From Nematostella vectensis (lineage: Eukaryota > Cnidaria > Anthozoa > Actiniaria > Edwardsiidae), in contig NC_064036.1 in NCBI RefSeq assembly GCF_932526225.1, forward strand, positions 6,207,519 to 6,271,518: 64,000 bases of DNA, in the 5' to 3' direction. Within the stretch, counting starts at the first letter, position 1. Every line of letters starts with the position of its first letter. A program made the translations under genes and the position numbers. This document shows positions 1-22,000 of the stretch, piece after piece. The notes beneath the pieces are model-generated. The model had not been told where the DNA came from. It saw only the letters and a program-made list of their open reading frames with translations, and searched no databases.

Positions 1-48
1 GATGATGATAATGACGATGATGGTAATGACTGATAAGCGTTTGCTCAC

Positions 49-9087
<9,039 letters not shown>

Positions 9088-11368
9088 CGCCGACTATCTT
9101 ATCTGAATATCCTTTCTTTGTTTAAAATATCAAAATGGGAGGAACCTTGGTGAAATAGTTATAATCTATGCCCTTTATGACCACAATTAAGTCATGCCAT
9201 TGTCATCCCTCTTAAAGGTGCATCTCGCTTACGCTTGTCATTGCGCAGCGGTTCATTTCTCACCGGGAGAAACGCTCAAATCAAAGACACAAACAAAACG
9301 ACGATTACCCCTTCAATGCACGGATTGGCAAGATGTGAGATAATACCAATCTTAGCATTCGATAACGGCACTAATTTGCGATATTACTTCTTGAGGTTTG
9401 CTTCACCACCACAGGAATGTGGAAGAGAATAATCTTTATCGCTAATCAGTTTTTTTGCTTGGCTTTTTTGATAATTGCCGAGTAGTTTCCTATGGCGATA
9501 ATTCTAGGTAATCTTAACCGTTATTCAACAAAAACGAATACGGGGAGCTTAAACTAGTTAAGCAAATAAACAAAATTTGAATAAAAATACATCAATTGCA
9601 TATTCAAAAGAGGTAAATGTAAGAAGAATTTAACCGTACACACAAGAGTTTCAGATTTCTAACCGAAAAACCGCTAGTGATATTATCAAACAAACAGGAT
9701 TTTTAAAAATAGCTCTTTATCACTCTGACATTCCGACATTGTGACAAAAGCGAGTGAAAGCATCGATTTCCATCGGCTGATTTGAGAAAGCTATAGTGAA
9801 AAAAAAAAACTATAAAGAAACTTGTTTGATGGATGCTTAAAAAGTTCTTAAATTAATTTGTCAATTTGCTCTTTAACTACGAACCACAAAACCGAGGCTA
9901 CTCCTACATGCTTATGAGGAATTATGTGTTTCTCATTTTTAAAGGTTTTCTGAATGTAACCGGTGCTATAATTAAGGACGACTTACGAAAAAAGTCATTA
10001 AAAGAAGTAAACTGTAAAGGCGCACTTGCATTCTCACATTACCACCAGTTGGGTCAAGGCGGGAAGCTAGGACAGTCTATTATTAGGACCTCAGCACGAT
10101 TGGCACACGCTAGCCCGGTCGCAGCTTTAGATCCCACATGGATCTAAACTGTGATTTAAGGAAAAAAACTTTTGTATGAAATATAACATGGGTACTTTGC
10201 ACTTAATGTGACGCGTGTATCGATTTTTCTATACCTAGCACCACCAGGGAAGTGTACACTTTTCTGGCACCACTTAACCTTAAAAGAAATTTCACATGAC
10301 TCGTCACATGATCATTGCGCGGGTAAATTATCAGGTGTGTGTAAAGACTGCCACAGTGGGCTGTTTGCGATAAGCATTGAATACACTCCAGGCAATATTT
10401 CCTTCATGTCATTGAATATATTTTCTAACATAGGAAATGTTCAATCACCGAAGGTGGAAATGAAAATGGGAATGAAAAATCACCGGTATGTAGCTACGAA
10501 TCTCCCCTCTGGCATAGCAACGCAACTACCCGTCACCATAGCAATATTTAAGGGCCAACGGAGGATCTTCGGCGAGTTAGGCAACCTATTGCCTCATACG
10601 ATGACTACTTCTCGTATTGCAATTGACCCGAATTCATTCAGCAAGTCGCTAAGAAAGATGTCGACCCGCCGCGATCTTCTTTCAGTTTGCTGACTGAGTG
10701 CTTACTACTAGCACCATCTAGATATCAGGTACCGTTGACCCCTTCGAGCCGTACAAACTGACCAAAGTGTGAAAACGATCAGGAATTGTACATCCATCTT
10801 ATGACCAAACAAATTCTATAGATATACCGAGGTAGCAAAGGTAGATAGTTGAATATACTCAGAAGCTGCACTTTCAGAAAGCGGAACTAGTACTGTAAAA
10901 AGACATGCGTTTGCTGGAGCCACAAGAATCATTTGCAAAGAGAACGAATCCGAAAGAAGGCGGACACGAAGAGGTTTAATCAGCTATTACATTTTACATT
11001 ACATTTACTAGTTCCTACTTGCACGAAATTTTAATTTTTAGAAAAAAATAATATTATGCAAATTTAGCCATTTTAAAAGTTTCTAAAAAATATAATTCGT
11101 ATCTATATCCAGATAATCTATGTTAATGTTTGACGTAAACATTTGGACTGCAAATATAATACCAATAAAAAAAAATCATCCGGAAATGACTCTGGGATTC
11201 TTCTTCTTTCCCCTTCATCCTTATTGCTAGCTAGAACTGGCTTTCAAGGAAAGACACCTTAAGTATCGTGTTTTTTTTTTTGTTATATAGCTCTGAAATG
11301 AGCAAAATAATATTGTAGCCTTGCTTACCATGGACTTCAAAAACAGCGCGTTTAAGGTTTGGACTTAC
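9088..11368. other. Sequence between the two candidate first exons of M13 gene 1
   Basis: No recognised gene. It should hold the promoter of the membrane-anchored isoform and, if 11369-11498 is used, part of intron 1 of the secreted isoform. A plus-strand open frame of 161 codons at 10208-10693 has no motif I recognise and no clear splice context, so it is not called as a gene. Confidence 0.5.
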
Positions 11369-11498
11369 CTTGGGACATTTGCAGACACGCTTCCGAGCAG
11401 CATACTTGTTTGTTAGGGACATACTCCAGTGGATGTTGACCCTTTGAGAAGGTTACTAGAGAAGCTGCTAAGACCAACGCAAAGGCAAAAGCAGTCAT
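11369..11498 (-). CDS. Signal-peptide first exon, probable alternative start of M13 gene 1
   Basis: From the ATG at 11498 the reading frame gives MTAFAFALVLAASLVTFSKG, a good signal peptide with no membrane anchor. It continues through a Cys-rich segment ending VCCSEACLQMSQ and stops at a consensus GTAAGT donor in phase 1. The phase and the Cys pattern match the first exons of all M13 genes here (compare ICTSEECVLTAS at 8796 and [11 protein letters not shown] in gene 2). No exon of the DPC.DFY..ACGGW type lies between it and 9087, so splicing into gene 1 exon 2 at 6519-6715 is the simplest reading and would give a secreted isoform. It could instead be an orphan exon left by duplication. Confidence 0.65.
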
Positions 11499-12803
11499 GT
11501 TTACCGTGACGAACAGCACCGAGCGGTTAAACGTGTAAATAGCGCTATCACTTTACCAAGCAAGATGATGGCAATTTGTTGTTATAATACCAATCAATAA
11601 TTCGGATAAGTTAATCTATAATTAAGCGACATCTTTCATCATGTTAACCCTGAAGTTCACACAAAACCCATTTCATTCCAACCGGAGGTTCTTTGGAGCT
11701 CGATTCATTGGCTCTCTTCACTGTTTTTAACCTGTCAATCTTCTAACATTGATCGACAATTACTAAGAGATCTAGTGATATCCGGGCGTTGCAGGGACGA
11801 TTAAAACGCAACTCGCACACATACTATTAAGATAATATAATCTTAATCTCGCGCTAAGCTTATGTTCAAACGGAAGTTTCTCTAGTAATATAAACAAGAC
11901 TAAAGGCACGGAAGTACTTTGAAGTGTTCATATCAGGAATAAACCACACGTATCGCAAGCATCATGCCAAGTGCCTTCTTCCACCCGGATTAGACAAAAG
12001 CGATTACGCATAAGCCTTTTTATAAAGGTTATCTTGCAATGTTTTTTTTTGTATTCTAAAACGTAGTATCCAAGAAAAGTCGTCGCGTTCTCATGCCAAA
12101 TGGAAGGTTCAACTTTAGGAAAACAAGGAAAGTGCTCTACCGATGATAAAGTTGAATTACGGGCAATGAGATATTTTAGGGGCTCGGTGTAGGGTCATAT
12201 CTTCGTAAGTTCGTATCACTATAGTGGCTTTGTGACTTAGGGTACGTTTATATTTGTGGCAATTGACAAATTGCTTGGCAATTCAGCAGCCCTCCCACAT
12301 AATCCAACACCCTGCCTTGGGGACTCCGTAGCCTGCGTTGCAAGCATTCCCGTATGTTTTGAGCGAAAAGAAACCCAGAGGAATGGAGGAAAACAAGGAG
12401 AAGATCGATGAGTGAGGTTTTGACTGCGCGAAAAATAGCTCTGTCCGTAGCTCGCCCCATTTTTCGCGCGGTCAAATTCTCGCTCATCGAAATTCTCGTT
12501 GGTTTCCACCATTTCTCTTGGTTACTTTCCCCTGATAACACACGGGAACGTTTGCTAGGTTGTCTAGGGACTGTGTAATGTGACCCCTTATTACTAGTAT
12601 TTTTATGAGAAACGGAAAAAAAACACTTGAGTTTCCTTTAATAATAAAGATTTCACTTGACAATCTACTAAAAGCAGCCCCAAAACACTTGACAGAAATA
12701 CAAAAAAGCAAACTAATACAAAGAATCATAGAAGTAAGAATCCAAAACTACATTTGAATGAACAATTGGGAATTTTCGCTCTGTAAGCCGCGCCTCCACA
12801 GGG
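11499..12803. other. Intergenic between M13 genes 1 and 2
   Basis: This holds the presumed 3' UTR of gene 2 (immediately below 12804) and the presumed promoter of the signal-type first exon at 11498. Nothing else is recognised. Overlapping minus-strand open frames at 12237-12541 show no domain. Confidence 0.5.
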
Positions 12804-15800
12804 CTACCACACAGGGCACTTTTGCTTTGGGCTCATGGGTGAGTCGTCAGCGCATTGGAAGGCTTCCGCGAACTTAGCAAAGTTCCTCAAGGAGCCGTTA
12901 ACCCTGGGGTTAGAAAATGTGAATAAAAATGGTCACTAATAAAAGAACACACCATATGCAGGGCATAAGAAGAGCTAACGAAGCCCCCTCCAAAGATGGG
13001 ATGCACTTGAAATCCACCAAAAAATATCGAGCAAAAGCAAACATGTCCAGAAAAAAAAACAGGAGGGGAGGGGATGTCTAGTACATATACTAGTCCCTTT
13101 ATATGCCCCTCTTATCGCTGTTACCGATAATTACTATAAATCGATAAATCCACTCGCATACTATCACGAATCTCGCAATTTGTTTGGCTCCCGTACTAAC
13201 TATATATTAAGCCATAGATATTGAGTAACGAACAAGCCGGTGTTTTCGCGACAAAAGCGGTTATTTATTACTGAGAATGATTAAAACCTTAATTTTTTTG
13301 AAGTATGTGAGTTGATTGATACTAAAACAATTAGACTACTCGTTCTCGCTACGCGCCTCGCATCGTTTACTTTCTATTGACTCATAGAAAACTCGAACTC
13401 GTAGTCAAATTTTTAAATACAAGCATAGCTTATCTGGGTATCACGTAGTTTTGATATTTGTCTAGCTACACATCCCATCCTGGCTTAACTCATGCAAAAT
13501 AGACTTATAAAATTTTATTAATGGACTTACAGGGCTTTGGTGATATTTTTGTCGATAGACCTGATGGTATCTAATGGTAGTGGCTTTTACCTGATAGGCG
13601 TGGGACTGTAATTACTTTTCTTGTCGTCGTCGATGCTACTGTCATATGTTGTGCACCAATTCTACAAGGACACGGCGTCAGACGAGGTCAGCTAACTAAA
13701 CGTCTCACGAAGTGTCGCGTTTCTATGTTTAGTTGAACAGTTACACTGAGAGCAACTAGCAGCCTAATCCTATGCGTACCATTCGGATATCCTGTAGTTT
13801 TTTGTCTTTTGTGGATAGTGATTAAACGTCATTATGAAATTCCTCTCATTTCGTCAAACATATTTTCTGGGGGTAAGGGGGGAAGGAAACTGGAATAGCA
13901 AAGATTGGACGAGGGAGGCTGAGAATGAGGAATATAATTCGATAGGTATAACTGGACAATACGGCAAAGAAGGGGGGGAGGGGCGGGAAGCAGAAAAGAG
14001 GGCACAGAAGGTGAACCGGGGATGAGCCTTGAGCAATGCCAAGTAGGCGCAAGTAGAGGAGGGAAGAGAGGGACTGAAGGGGGGGGGGGGGGGAGAGGAA
14101 GGATGGGAGAGGATAAGGATATGGAAGGAAAAGCGAAATTAAGGAAGCTACTTTGTACTAAATGTCAAAATATGACTTATACAGTATTTACCTGTGCAAA
14201 GCTCACGAAGAAAACTTGTTCGTTTGTAAGTCCAAGCTCGGGTAACATTTGCTCCTCCCCGTACTCCTCCACCCAGGACATGTACGCCTTGTACGCCTGC
14301 TTCAGGCCGCCGTTATCCGCAATGTTCTCAGACAACGTCCTGTTGCCGTCAACCTATAGACCATGTCCCACGAAAAACTCGCGATGTAACTTCATTTTCA
14401 CTCTTTTAAGCTTAGAATGGACATTTGGAAGGAATCGAATTAGCGCAATTAGTTTTAGGCGGGCGCGACTTACGTTTTCGCCGTTAAAAGTGAATGATCC
14501 GTACTGACTGACGAGACAGTCTGCTCGTGTCTTGAACTCGTCCGATGTGATATCGGTCCACCATTCCACCTGACTGCCTTTGCTATCGTATCTTTTTCCT
14601 GAAACATAAAAAAAACATAGAAACACTACAAGGTAGTGTGAGGCAGGAGGAGGAGGAGGTACTTGGACAAAATAGCCCATGGGTAGATAGCCACTCTCCA
14701 GCTTAAGCTCCTTGGCTATGTGCATGATGGTGAAGGAAGTGAGAAAACAATTCAGTTTACCAGAATCATCAAATCCATGTGTGAGCTCGTGGCCAATAAC
14801 ACTTCCTATGCCTCCAAAGTTCACAGCTCTGAAAAACAGAAAAAAACGTACGTACATTGGGCTGTATGGTAAGGCACGCCAAGGGCCGTACGGAAGAGCA
14901 GAAGACGGGTGGGTTGGAGAGGGGATGGGGTATGCCCCCTACTAGAATCGGAAGTTACGAAAAAAAAAAGAAAAAAAAGAAAGAAAATAACACCCCCCCT
15001 ACACCAACAGCGAATACAAGGGGTGGCTGAGCTCTGTTCCCCCGAACACAACCTCATCGCCTGATGTGCCTCAATGTTACCACATTCTCTTACCCATTGT
15101 AGCGACTATCGTAAAATGGAGGCTGAAGTATGGCGACTGGAAAGACTAAAAGAAGAAATAAGAAAGAAAGGTTAACCAAGACGAATGTATTTTTGTGCAG
15201 CGGGGCACTGGCCACTGCCAGTTGCACTAGCAATATGAGTCCAACGAAAGGATGGACTCTCTTCGAATAAAACCTTTTTGAACACATAACATCCCCATAG
15301 AACCCTATTATTATTCACGTGCATTAAAAACGCTAACGTGACAACAACGTTCTGTGCCCTTCATCTCAATTATCACCAATACTATTCACTCGCGCCTTAC
15401 ATGGGAGCTCTATCAAAATCCCACCGTTATCCTGGTATCTTTGTATAGTCTAATACCCCTGATAGCTTTATCTATTTACGGAAGCCTATGTGGCGCAGTT
15501 GGCAGAGCGTCGCTCTGTAGTGCCTGTGCCTTTCATCACTGGGTTCCGGGTTCGATTCCCGGTTCCGACGTGAGTTGAGTTAGTTGGTCTCGCCATTGCT
15601 CCGAGGGATTTTCCGGATTCTCCAGTTCCCCAACCACCACCTCAAAACTAACAATTTCGGTCTTAGCTGTGATCCGTGGTCAGACATAAGTTTTATGGCG
15701 ACTGCCTGAGGCGCCTTCCCATACCTTCAACTCGACCACGTCTGAATCTGAGCTCTAGTAATTCAGCATCTAGACGGTAATTTATTTTTTATTTTATATT

Positions 15801-18800
15801 CACTCTTACCCATTCTGTTATAGCTGTCCTCATACTGGGCGTTTATCTCCACCGGTGACATCGTCCACCTTATTGAATAAACGTACAGTGAGTGTCGCAC
15901 GGTCTGTCTCAGAAACTCCAATGCTATAATTTTGTGCGAGTTTAAAAGACACATCTCTGGCAAATTATGTTATGGTCCTAGGGTACTATTAGAGGTTGGA
16001 TGGGGTCCGGTACTATAAACAAGTTAATGCACTATCATGATTTATCTTTTGTCATCAAACAGCCCCTTCCAGATATGCTCAGAGCGCAGCCAATTTCGTG
16101 TTTGGATTTTTGTAGAAACCCTCGCTCTGAAAACTTCGCAACTGAGCTCACTCTTGGGGGTTCTTAGGCTTCCCCGCCTTCTGGTACTGTCGTTTGACCC
16201 AGGACTTCACCAGAGAGATGGTATTCTCGAAGTAAGTACTGGGATTGATATCAATCTGCGGGAAAATATAGTGTGCGCTCAGCACGAGATTGACAATGAT
16301 CATGACCTCTCAATGATAACGATACTCATGCCTTATTCTATAGTTAGTCTGTGTGACAATGTTCTGGTCTCAATGTTGGTTATGATGGTGATGTCGATAA
16401 ATATGATTATGATGACGATGACTGAAGACAAAAACGACGTTGATACTTGGAATATTGATAACGATCCTCGAGATAATGATATTGGTATTAATGAATGTGA
16501 TTACGATGACGTGGTGGCCATGACGTTTGATAATGACAGGCCTGTAGCCAGGATTTTAAACGGAGGGGGGGGGACCCATGAAGGGGCCATTTTCACTAGC
16601 TCGTCCTACGTCGTATGGTACTTAATTTTCAATAATTAGAGCGGACCTTCCAGTCGAGTTTTTTAATTTTTTTTAAATCCCCTTAGCTACGGGCCTGAAT
16701 GATGGGATGATGTTGATAATGTTGAATGTTGGTGGTGATGATGGTACGGTGGTGATGATGGTGACCGATTAGCACCATCGCCGTTATACTTATCAAGATT
16801 ATCATCATGATCATCGTGGACGATGATAATGATAATCTTGATAAACTGTATGACGGCGATGGTGCTAATGATTATCTCAGCAATACTCACATCATCAAAC
16901 ATCGTGTTCATCAGTGTGTTGTTCATAATCCAGTCAGGATACCCGATTACTTCCATTAAAGCATTGGCCTTAGAATGAGGAAAAAGTGCAATTATGTTTT
17001 AGCATTATGCACGATATACAAATATTACAAAGGTGCACACGCAGACGCACGCATCCTTGGAAAAATCTAAGCCCCAAACTCAGAGACACTGATAACGTAA
17101 GAGAGAACAAGGAGAAGTATCTGGTGATTGCGGTGATTGCGTAAAGAAAGCTGAAAACACCCTTTTTGGCCTTTTCCTTTGCCCCGAGATGCGACAGCAA
17201 GCGAGCAAACAGATATCACACCTTATCTTTATTGGCTTTTTCCTTGTTCCCCCCATATCTATCTGCCCGTCGCCAAGTACTAAGCAAACGAGCAGATATC
17301 ACACCTTATCTTTATTGTCTTTTTTCTCGTTTCACCATATCTATCTGCCGGTCGCCAAGTGCTAAGCTAACGAGCAGATATTACACCTAATCTTTATTGG
17401 CTTTTTTCTTGTTCCACCATATCTATCTGCCCGTCGCCAAGTACTAAGCTAACGAGCAGATATCACACCTTATCTTTATTGGCTTTTTCCTCGTTCATCC
17501 CCGCCATATCTATCTGCCCGTCGCCAAGCACTAAGCAAACGAGCAGATATCACACCTTATCTTTATTGGCTTTTTCCTCGTTCATCCCCGCCATATCTAT
17601 CTGCCCGTCGCCAAGCACTAAGCAAACGAGCAGATATCACACCTTATCTTTATTAGCTTTTTCCTCGTTCCCCCCATATCTATCTGCCTGTCACCAAGTA
17701 TACACCTTCATTCTGGCTTTTTCCCTCGTTCCCATATCCATCCACTCATTCTCGTCCAGTCCTGAGATGAATACACGTCGTATGCGGTCTGTAGCTTGTA
17801 GAATCTGTATTACATATAACGGCAGGATCAACAACATTGCAGATGTGTGTGTGTATGGGGGGGGGGGGGGGGGGGGGGGTAATTAAGTAAACGCAGGGGA
17901 GAAATATAGGAATAATATGTTCTTTTTAAAAAATTCATGACGACATCTTACCAAAGGCAATGATATAATAAAGAGATTCAGGCATTACCTAAACGCGGAG
18001 CCCCAATAAATGACAATTATTAGAACCTACCTGTATCCAATACAGACTGTACAATACTTTTATTGTATTGTTAAATGTTATATAAAATCTTATAGCTTAC
18101 TTCCTTCGATACCACCGCATATATGAAGTCCTAGTATCGACTAAGGAGATTAACGATTTATAACACAGCTATGCCGTTCAGGGTCTTACAAAGTGCGCGT
18201 TCTTTCTATTTTACCCATTTCTTATTTCCTTGTTGGAATTTTTTGTCCACAAATATCCTGGTCAGCGGCATGGCAAAACCTTGCAGACTTGACAACTCCT
18301 CCATACATTTTTCCTGGCGGTCTCCCTGTGCCCACAGGCCACCGATAGAGGTCTGGTAATGCTTGTGGATGCTCGAGAACCGCTGACCGAGTTTGAGGTG
18401 AAAATCTTGGGCTAACTTCCACGTCAGGTAGTTAGCTATTGTCCTGCAAAAATACCATAAAATCGACAGTAGTTTATTACCCAAGTGATATTAGTTTGTG
18501 CAGTCACAAAGGGCGATTTTTAAAGCTGTTATGAACCTTATTCTTTACACAGGTGTGAGGCCTTTTCTTATAACGTGCGTGCACGCCTAAAGCCTGATAT
18601 ATATGGGCAAGTGGAATATACGGAATATGGAATCGTGCAGAATGGGGATTATAGGTTCACCAGTTGAGTGTTTGAACTCACTGTTTTGGCGTCTTTTTCA
18701 AGTACTTGATCATCTTCTTGAAGTATCTTAATCCGTTGACAATTATCTTTGTGTTAGATGTTATCTGATATTGAGTGTCGGAGAATATTTCTTGAAGAAG

Positions 18801-18984
18801 ATTTTGCCAGTCAATCTGAAAAGCATTAACTTTTCATAGTAGTGGCACTTTTTTACTCGTCCAGTGAGCTACTTAATACAACACAAAACTAAATGTTTTA
18901 AACTAGCGCCTTATTGTTTATCTTAACGCTCCTTCCTAGATACAAATGGATTATTGCACCTAAAGGGATCGGTCTCGGTTTTAA

Positions 18985-19067
<83 letters not shown>

Positions 19068-22000
19068 GGGACTGAAATTACCCCTTCCTCGATTGTTTTG
19101 CCATTGGAGTACTGTGAAGTTGATCTTGAATGCTTATTTCATTGACTTTTGAAAGCTCCCCCTTACCCCCCGCCTCACACACACCAACACCAATATATTA
19201 CATACATTTGAATGACGCAGATGTGTAATCTGGCTGGGAGGTCCCACAATGGAAGCTAAAAAACTTTTATAATCCCCGGTGCTTCTCTGCGCTCAAATTC
19301 TTCGACTTACATCCTAAGCCATCGTGACTGATTCTCCGTCCAACGACATGTCTGAGTTGTGTATATGCATGTACCTGAAGATTAATAGATGAGGAGATGG
19401 GATCTACCAATAACTGAAAATCCTTGATAGACATAACCTCAGTTGTGATGCTATTATCGGGAAGAGCTGCCTGTCAATCAAAGTACCACGATGAGTCTAA
19501 CATAATGATAAAAATAAGCATAAGGGAGAGGAAAACAATACCTGGCAAATAAAAGGTTAAACTTCAGGTGTGGACGAAGGACTTGTCAAGCGGGGAGCCA
19601 TCCCAAGGGTAGGGGGGAGGTGATATAAACATATGCTGGGAGGAATATATGGTTTTTTACCCATCCACGGTACCTCTAAATTTTCAGTTCGAGGAATGAG
19701 GTAGGGAAAAAAGGCAAAAAGCTAACTACTACCTCCACAATATTTTTTTGGAGACAATATGGTGCCCCTACGAATGGTTATATAATAACGATGCTACGAA
19801 ATTGTAGTGTTCTCGCACACTATATCTGTACCTTTTCCAGTCGCCTCTCGAAGCGGATGACCTGTGGAAGCCATTTAGCGAGAGCTACCTGGTCCGCGCC
19901 CAGAGCGTTTGTGATGTTCTTCATGAGACCAAGAAGCTTATTCCGTGCCTATAAGTTAGTAGTAATATGTATATCAGAAACAAACACAATAAACAAAATT
20001 TTACGAACGTTCCCCATGGAACCAGAGACTAATCGCGTCTACTGCTACTTCACAGAGCTTTAAATTGCGATTGCCCAGTTATCAGAGAGAAGCGTGGAAT
20101 AATCAGATGTCGTTATTTCGGCACTAGTGCAAATGAATCAGGCATGTACCATTTGTAGTACTCATTAAGAATGTTGTATAACAGCGCTTCGCACTTATCT
20201 TTAAAGCGAATTTCTAATAGTTTGGGAGTTTGTATATGGTGTACTGGTGTAAGATTTCTCTAAGATTCCGGTCACTTAAATGTTGCTTTTTGTACCTCTT
20301 TGCCGGCCGCCTTTTGCGACAGTTGATGCCGTGGAATACTGAACTTGGACGGTTGCTTCAGCTTTAAAAATGTTGTAAAACACACATCAAACAAAGAGAA
20401 AGAAACAGTGGCATACTAGTAAGATAACTATTCTTTAACTAAAAAGTTTCATTCAAAAAAGTGTGGCGATGTTATCCCTTAGGTTTTAATTGAATTTGCA
20501 GACTATTATCCTGTTTTTATGAGCCCCTCCCCCCAGTACCCCCCCCCCCCCCCCCACCCCCAGTGTCAGCTATTGACAAACTTACACTTATGAAGTAAAA
20601 GCTGCTATTGTCGGCATCTAGTTCTACTTTGACCTCAAATAGCGGTTTGGCCCCAAGCTCCTTCACGAGCCTAGCGACGCTTGATTCTAGGTCCCAGTCA
20701 TCCCCGTTCCAGTCTGGCTGAAGAAGCTTGGACGGTGCGTAATCTTGTAAGAGGGCGGTTAGAGGCGCGGCGTCCAAGCGGTCTAACTTGGTCATGTTCA
20801 TGCACGAGTCGTAGTACTTGAACAGTTTTTGTACCGCGCTGACCTGGAACGAGTCACGTTATACAAACAAGTGATAACAATATAACAGTGAGTAATTTCA
20901 CAGATCACAATGCACACATGTTAACTGTTTTTATTATCAGTTTGAGCGTTGGCTAAAGAAGACCAATCACTTCGCCATTTTATACTCATCATTTTTTCAT
21001 TTTTATCGGAATCCAATTTTATCGGCTAATTCAAGCGAGAAAACTGAGGAAGTTTCATTCAAATATAATTAATTAAATACCAAACTTCAATCGTGGATGG
21101 CTAGTTTGAAGGTTTCTTGCAAACGAACCGCTGTATTTTCAATTGTAAACAATAACAAAGGAGTGGTTGATCGGCATTTTTTAAAGATTGGTTTAACTGG
21201 CTTACAAGCAGGAAGGCCCTACTTCTCGGAACTCCCCGAGAACTCGAAGTAATTCCGATTTCCCACTGTACCTGCTGGTATTCGGCTCTCGCCTTGGCGT
21301 TTTTGATGAAACCTTTCACAAATTCTTCATTTTCTTCGCGCAGCTTTTCGTAACGGTCCGAGCTAACTTGGCCATTGGTCAGCGGATGTGAGCGAATCCA
21401 GCCACCGCAGGCATACCGGTAGAAGTTGTTGCATGGTTGCTCTAGGGTGTCTATTGATGACAAGATTTCTATTTGGAAATAAGAAGAGCTGTCGTTTTTC
21501 CTTTGAATTGTGGATTTTATGACGACGGAAAATTTGGCCAGACAGTGTATTTTGTAGAGGGGACTTATAAGTGGAAATGAATCATTATGAAGGGGACTGA
21601 TGAATTTTGGAGGGGTGGGGGGGGGGGGGGGGGGGGGGGGGAGAATACCGTCATTGTCATGTGTGTAGGGGAGAAGGGGGAGGGGGGTGGCTAAGTCCCC
21701 TCAGCTTCCCGCTGGGAAATGATATGACTGTGAGGGCAGCATAATAACGGCGGCGATGATGGAGTGATGACGAAGATGATTATATGATAACTATGTACAC
21801 ATTGCGAATGTGAACATATCATTCATTTGTCATTAATATAATTTAAGTTTTATTTCATTTAACAGCCGGAAGAGAACTTAACAAATATTGTAAGTTCAAA
21901 TAATCCCAAATCCTAAACGATGTCTCACATATACAATAGAATAGTTTCGGTACACTTTTGACCGTGACCTCAAAGTGGCATCGATTCAGAAAACTGTCTT

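Noticed and set aside
15484-15570. Functional tRNA gene
   Set aside because: A and B boxes are present but the acceptor-stem ends do not pair and a SINE tail follows.
17166-17886. Plus-strand Ser/Pro-rich open frames
   Set aside because: They are antisense translations of the exon-derived minisatellite in M13 gene 2.
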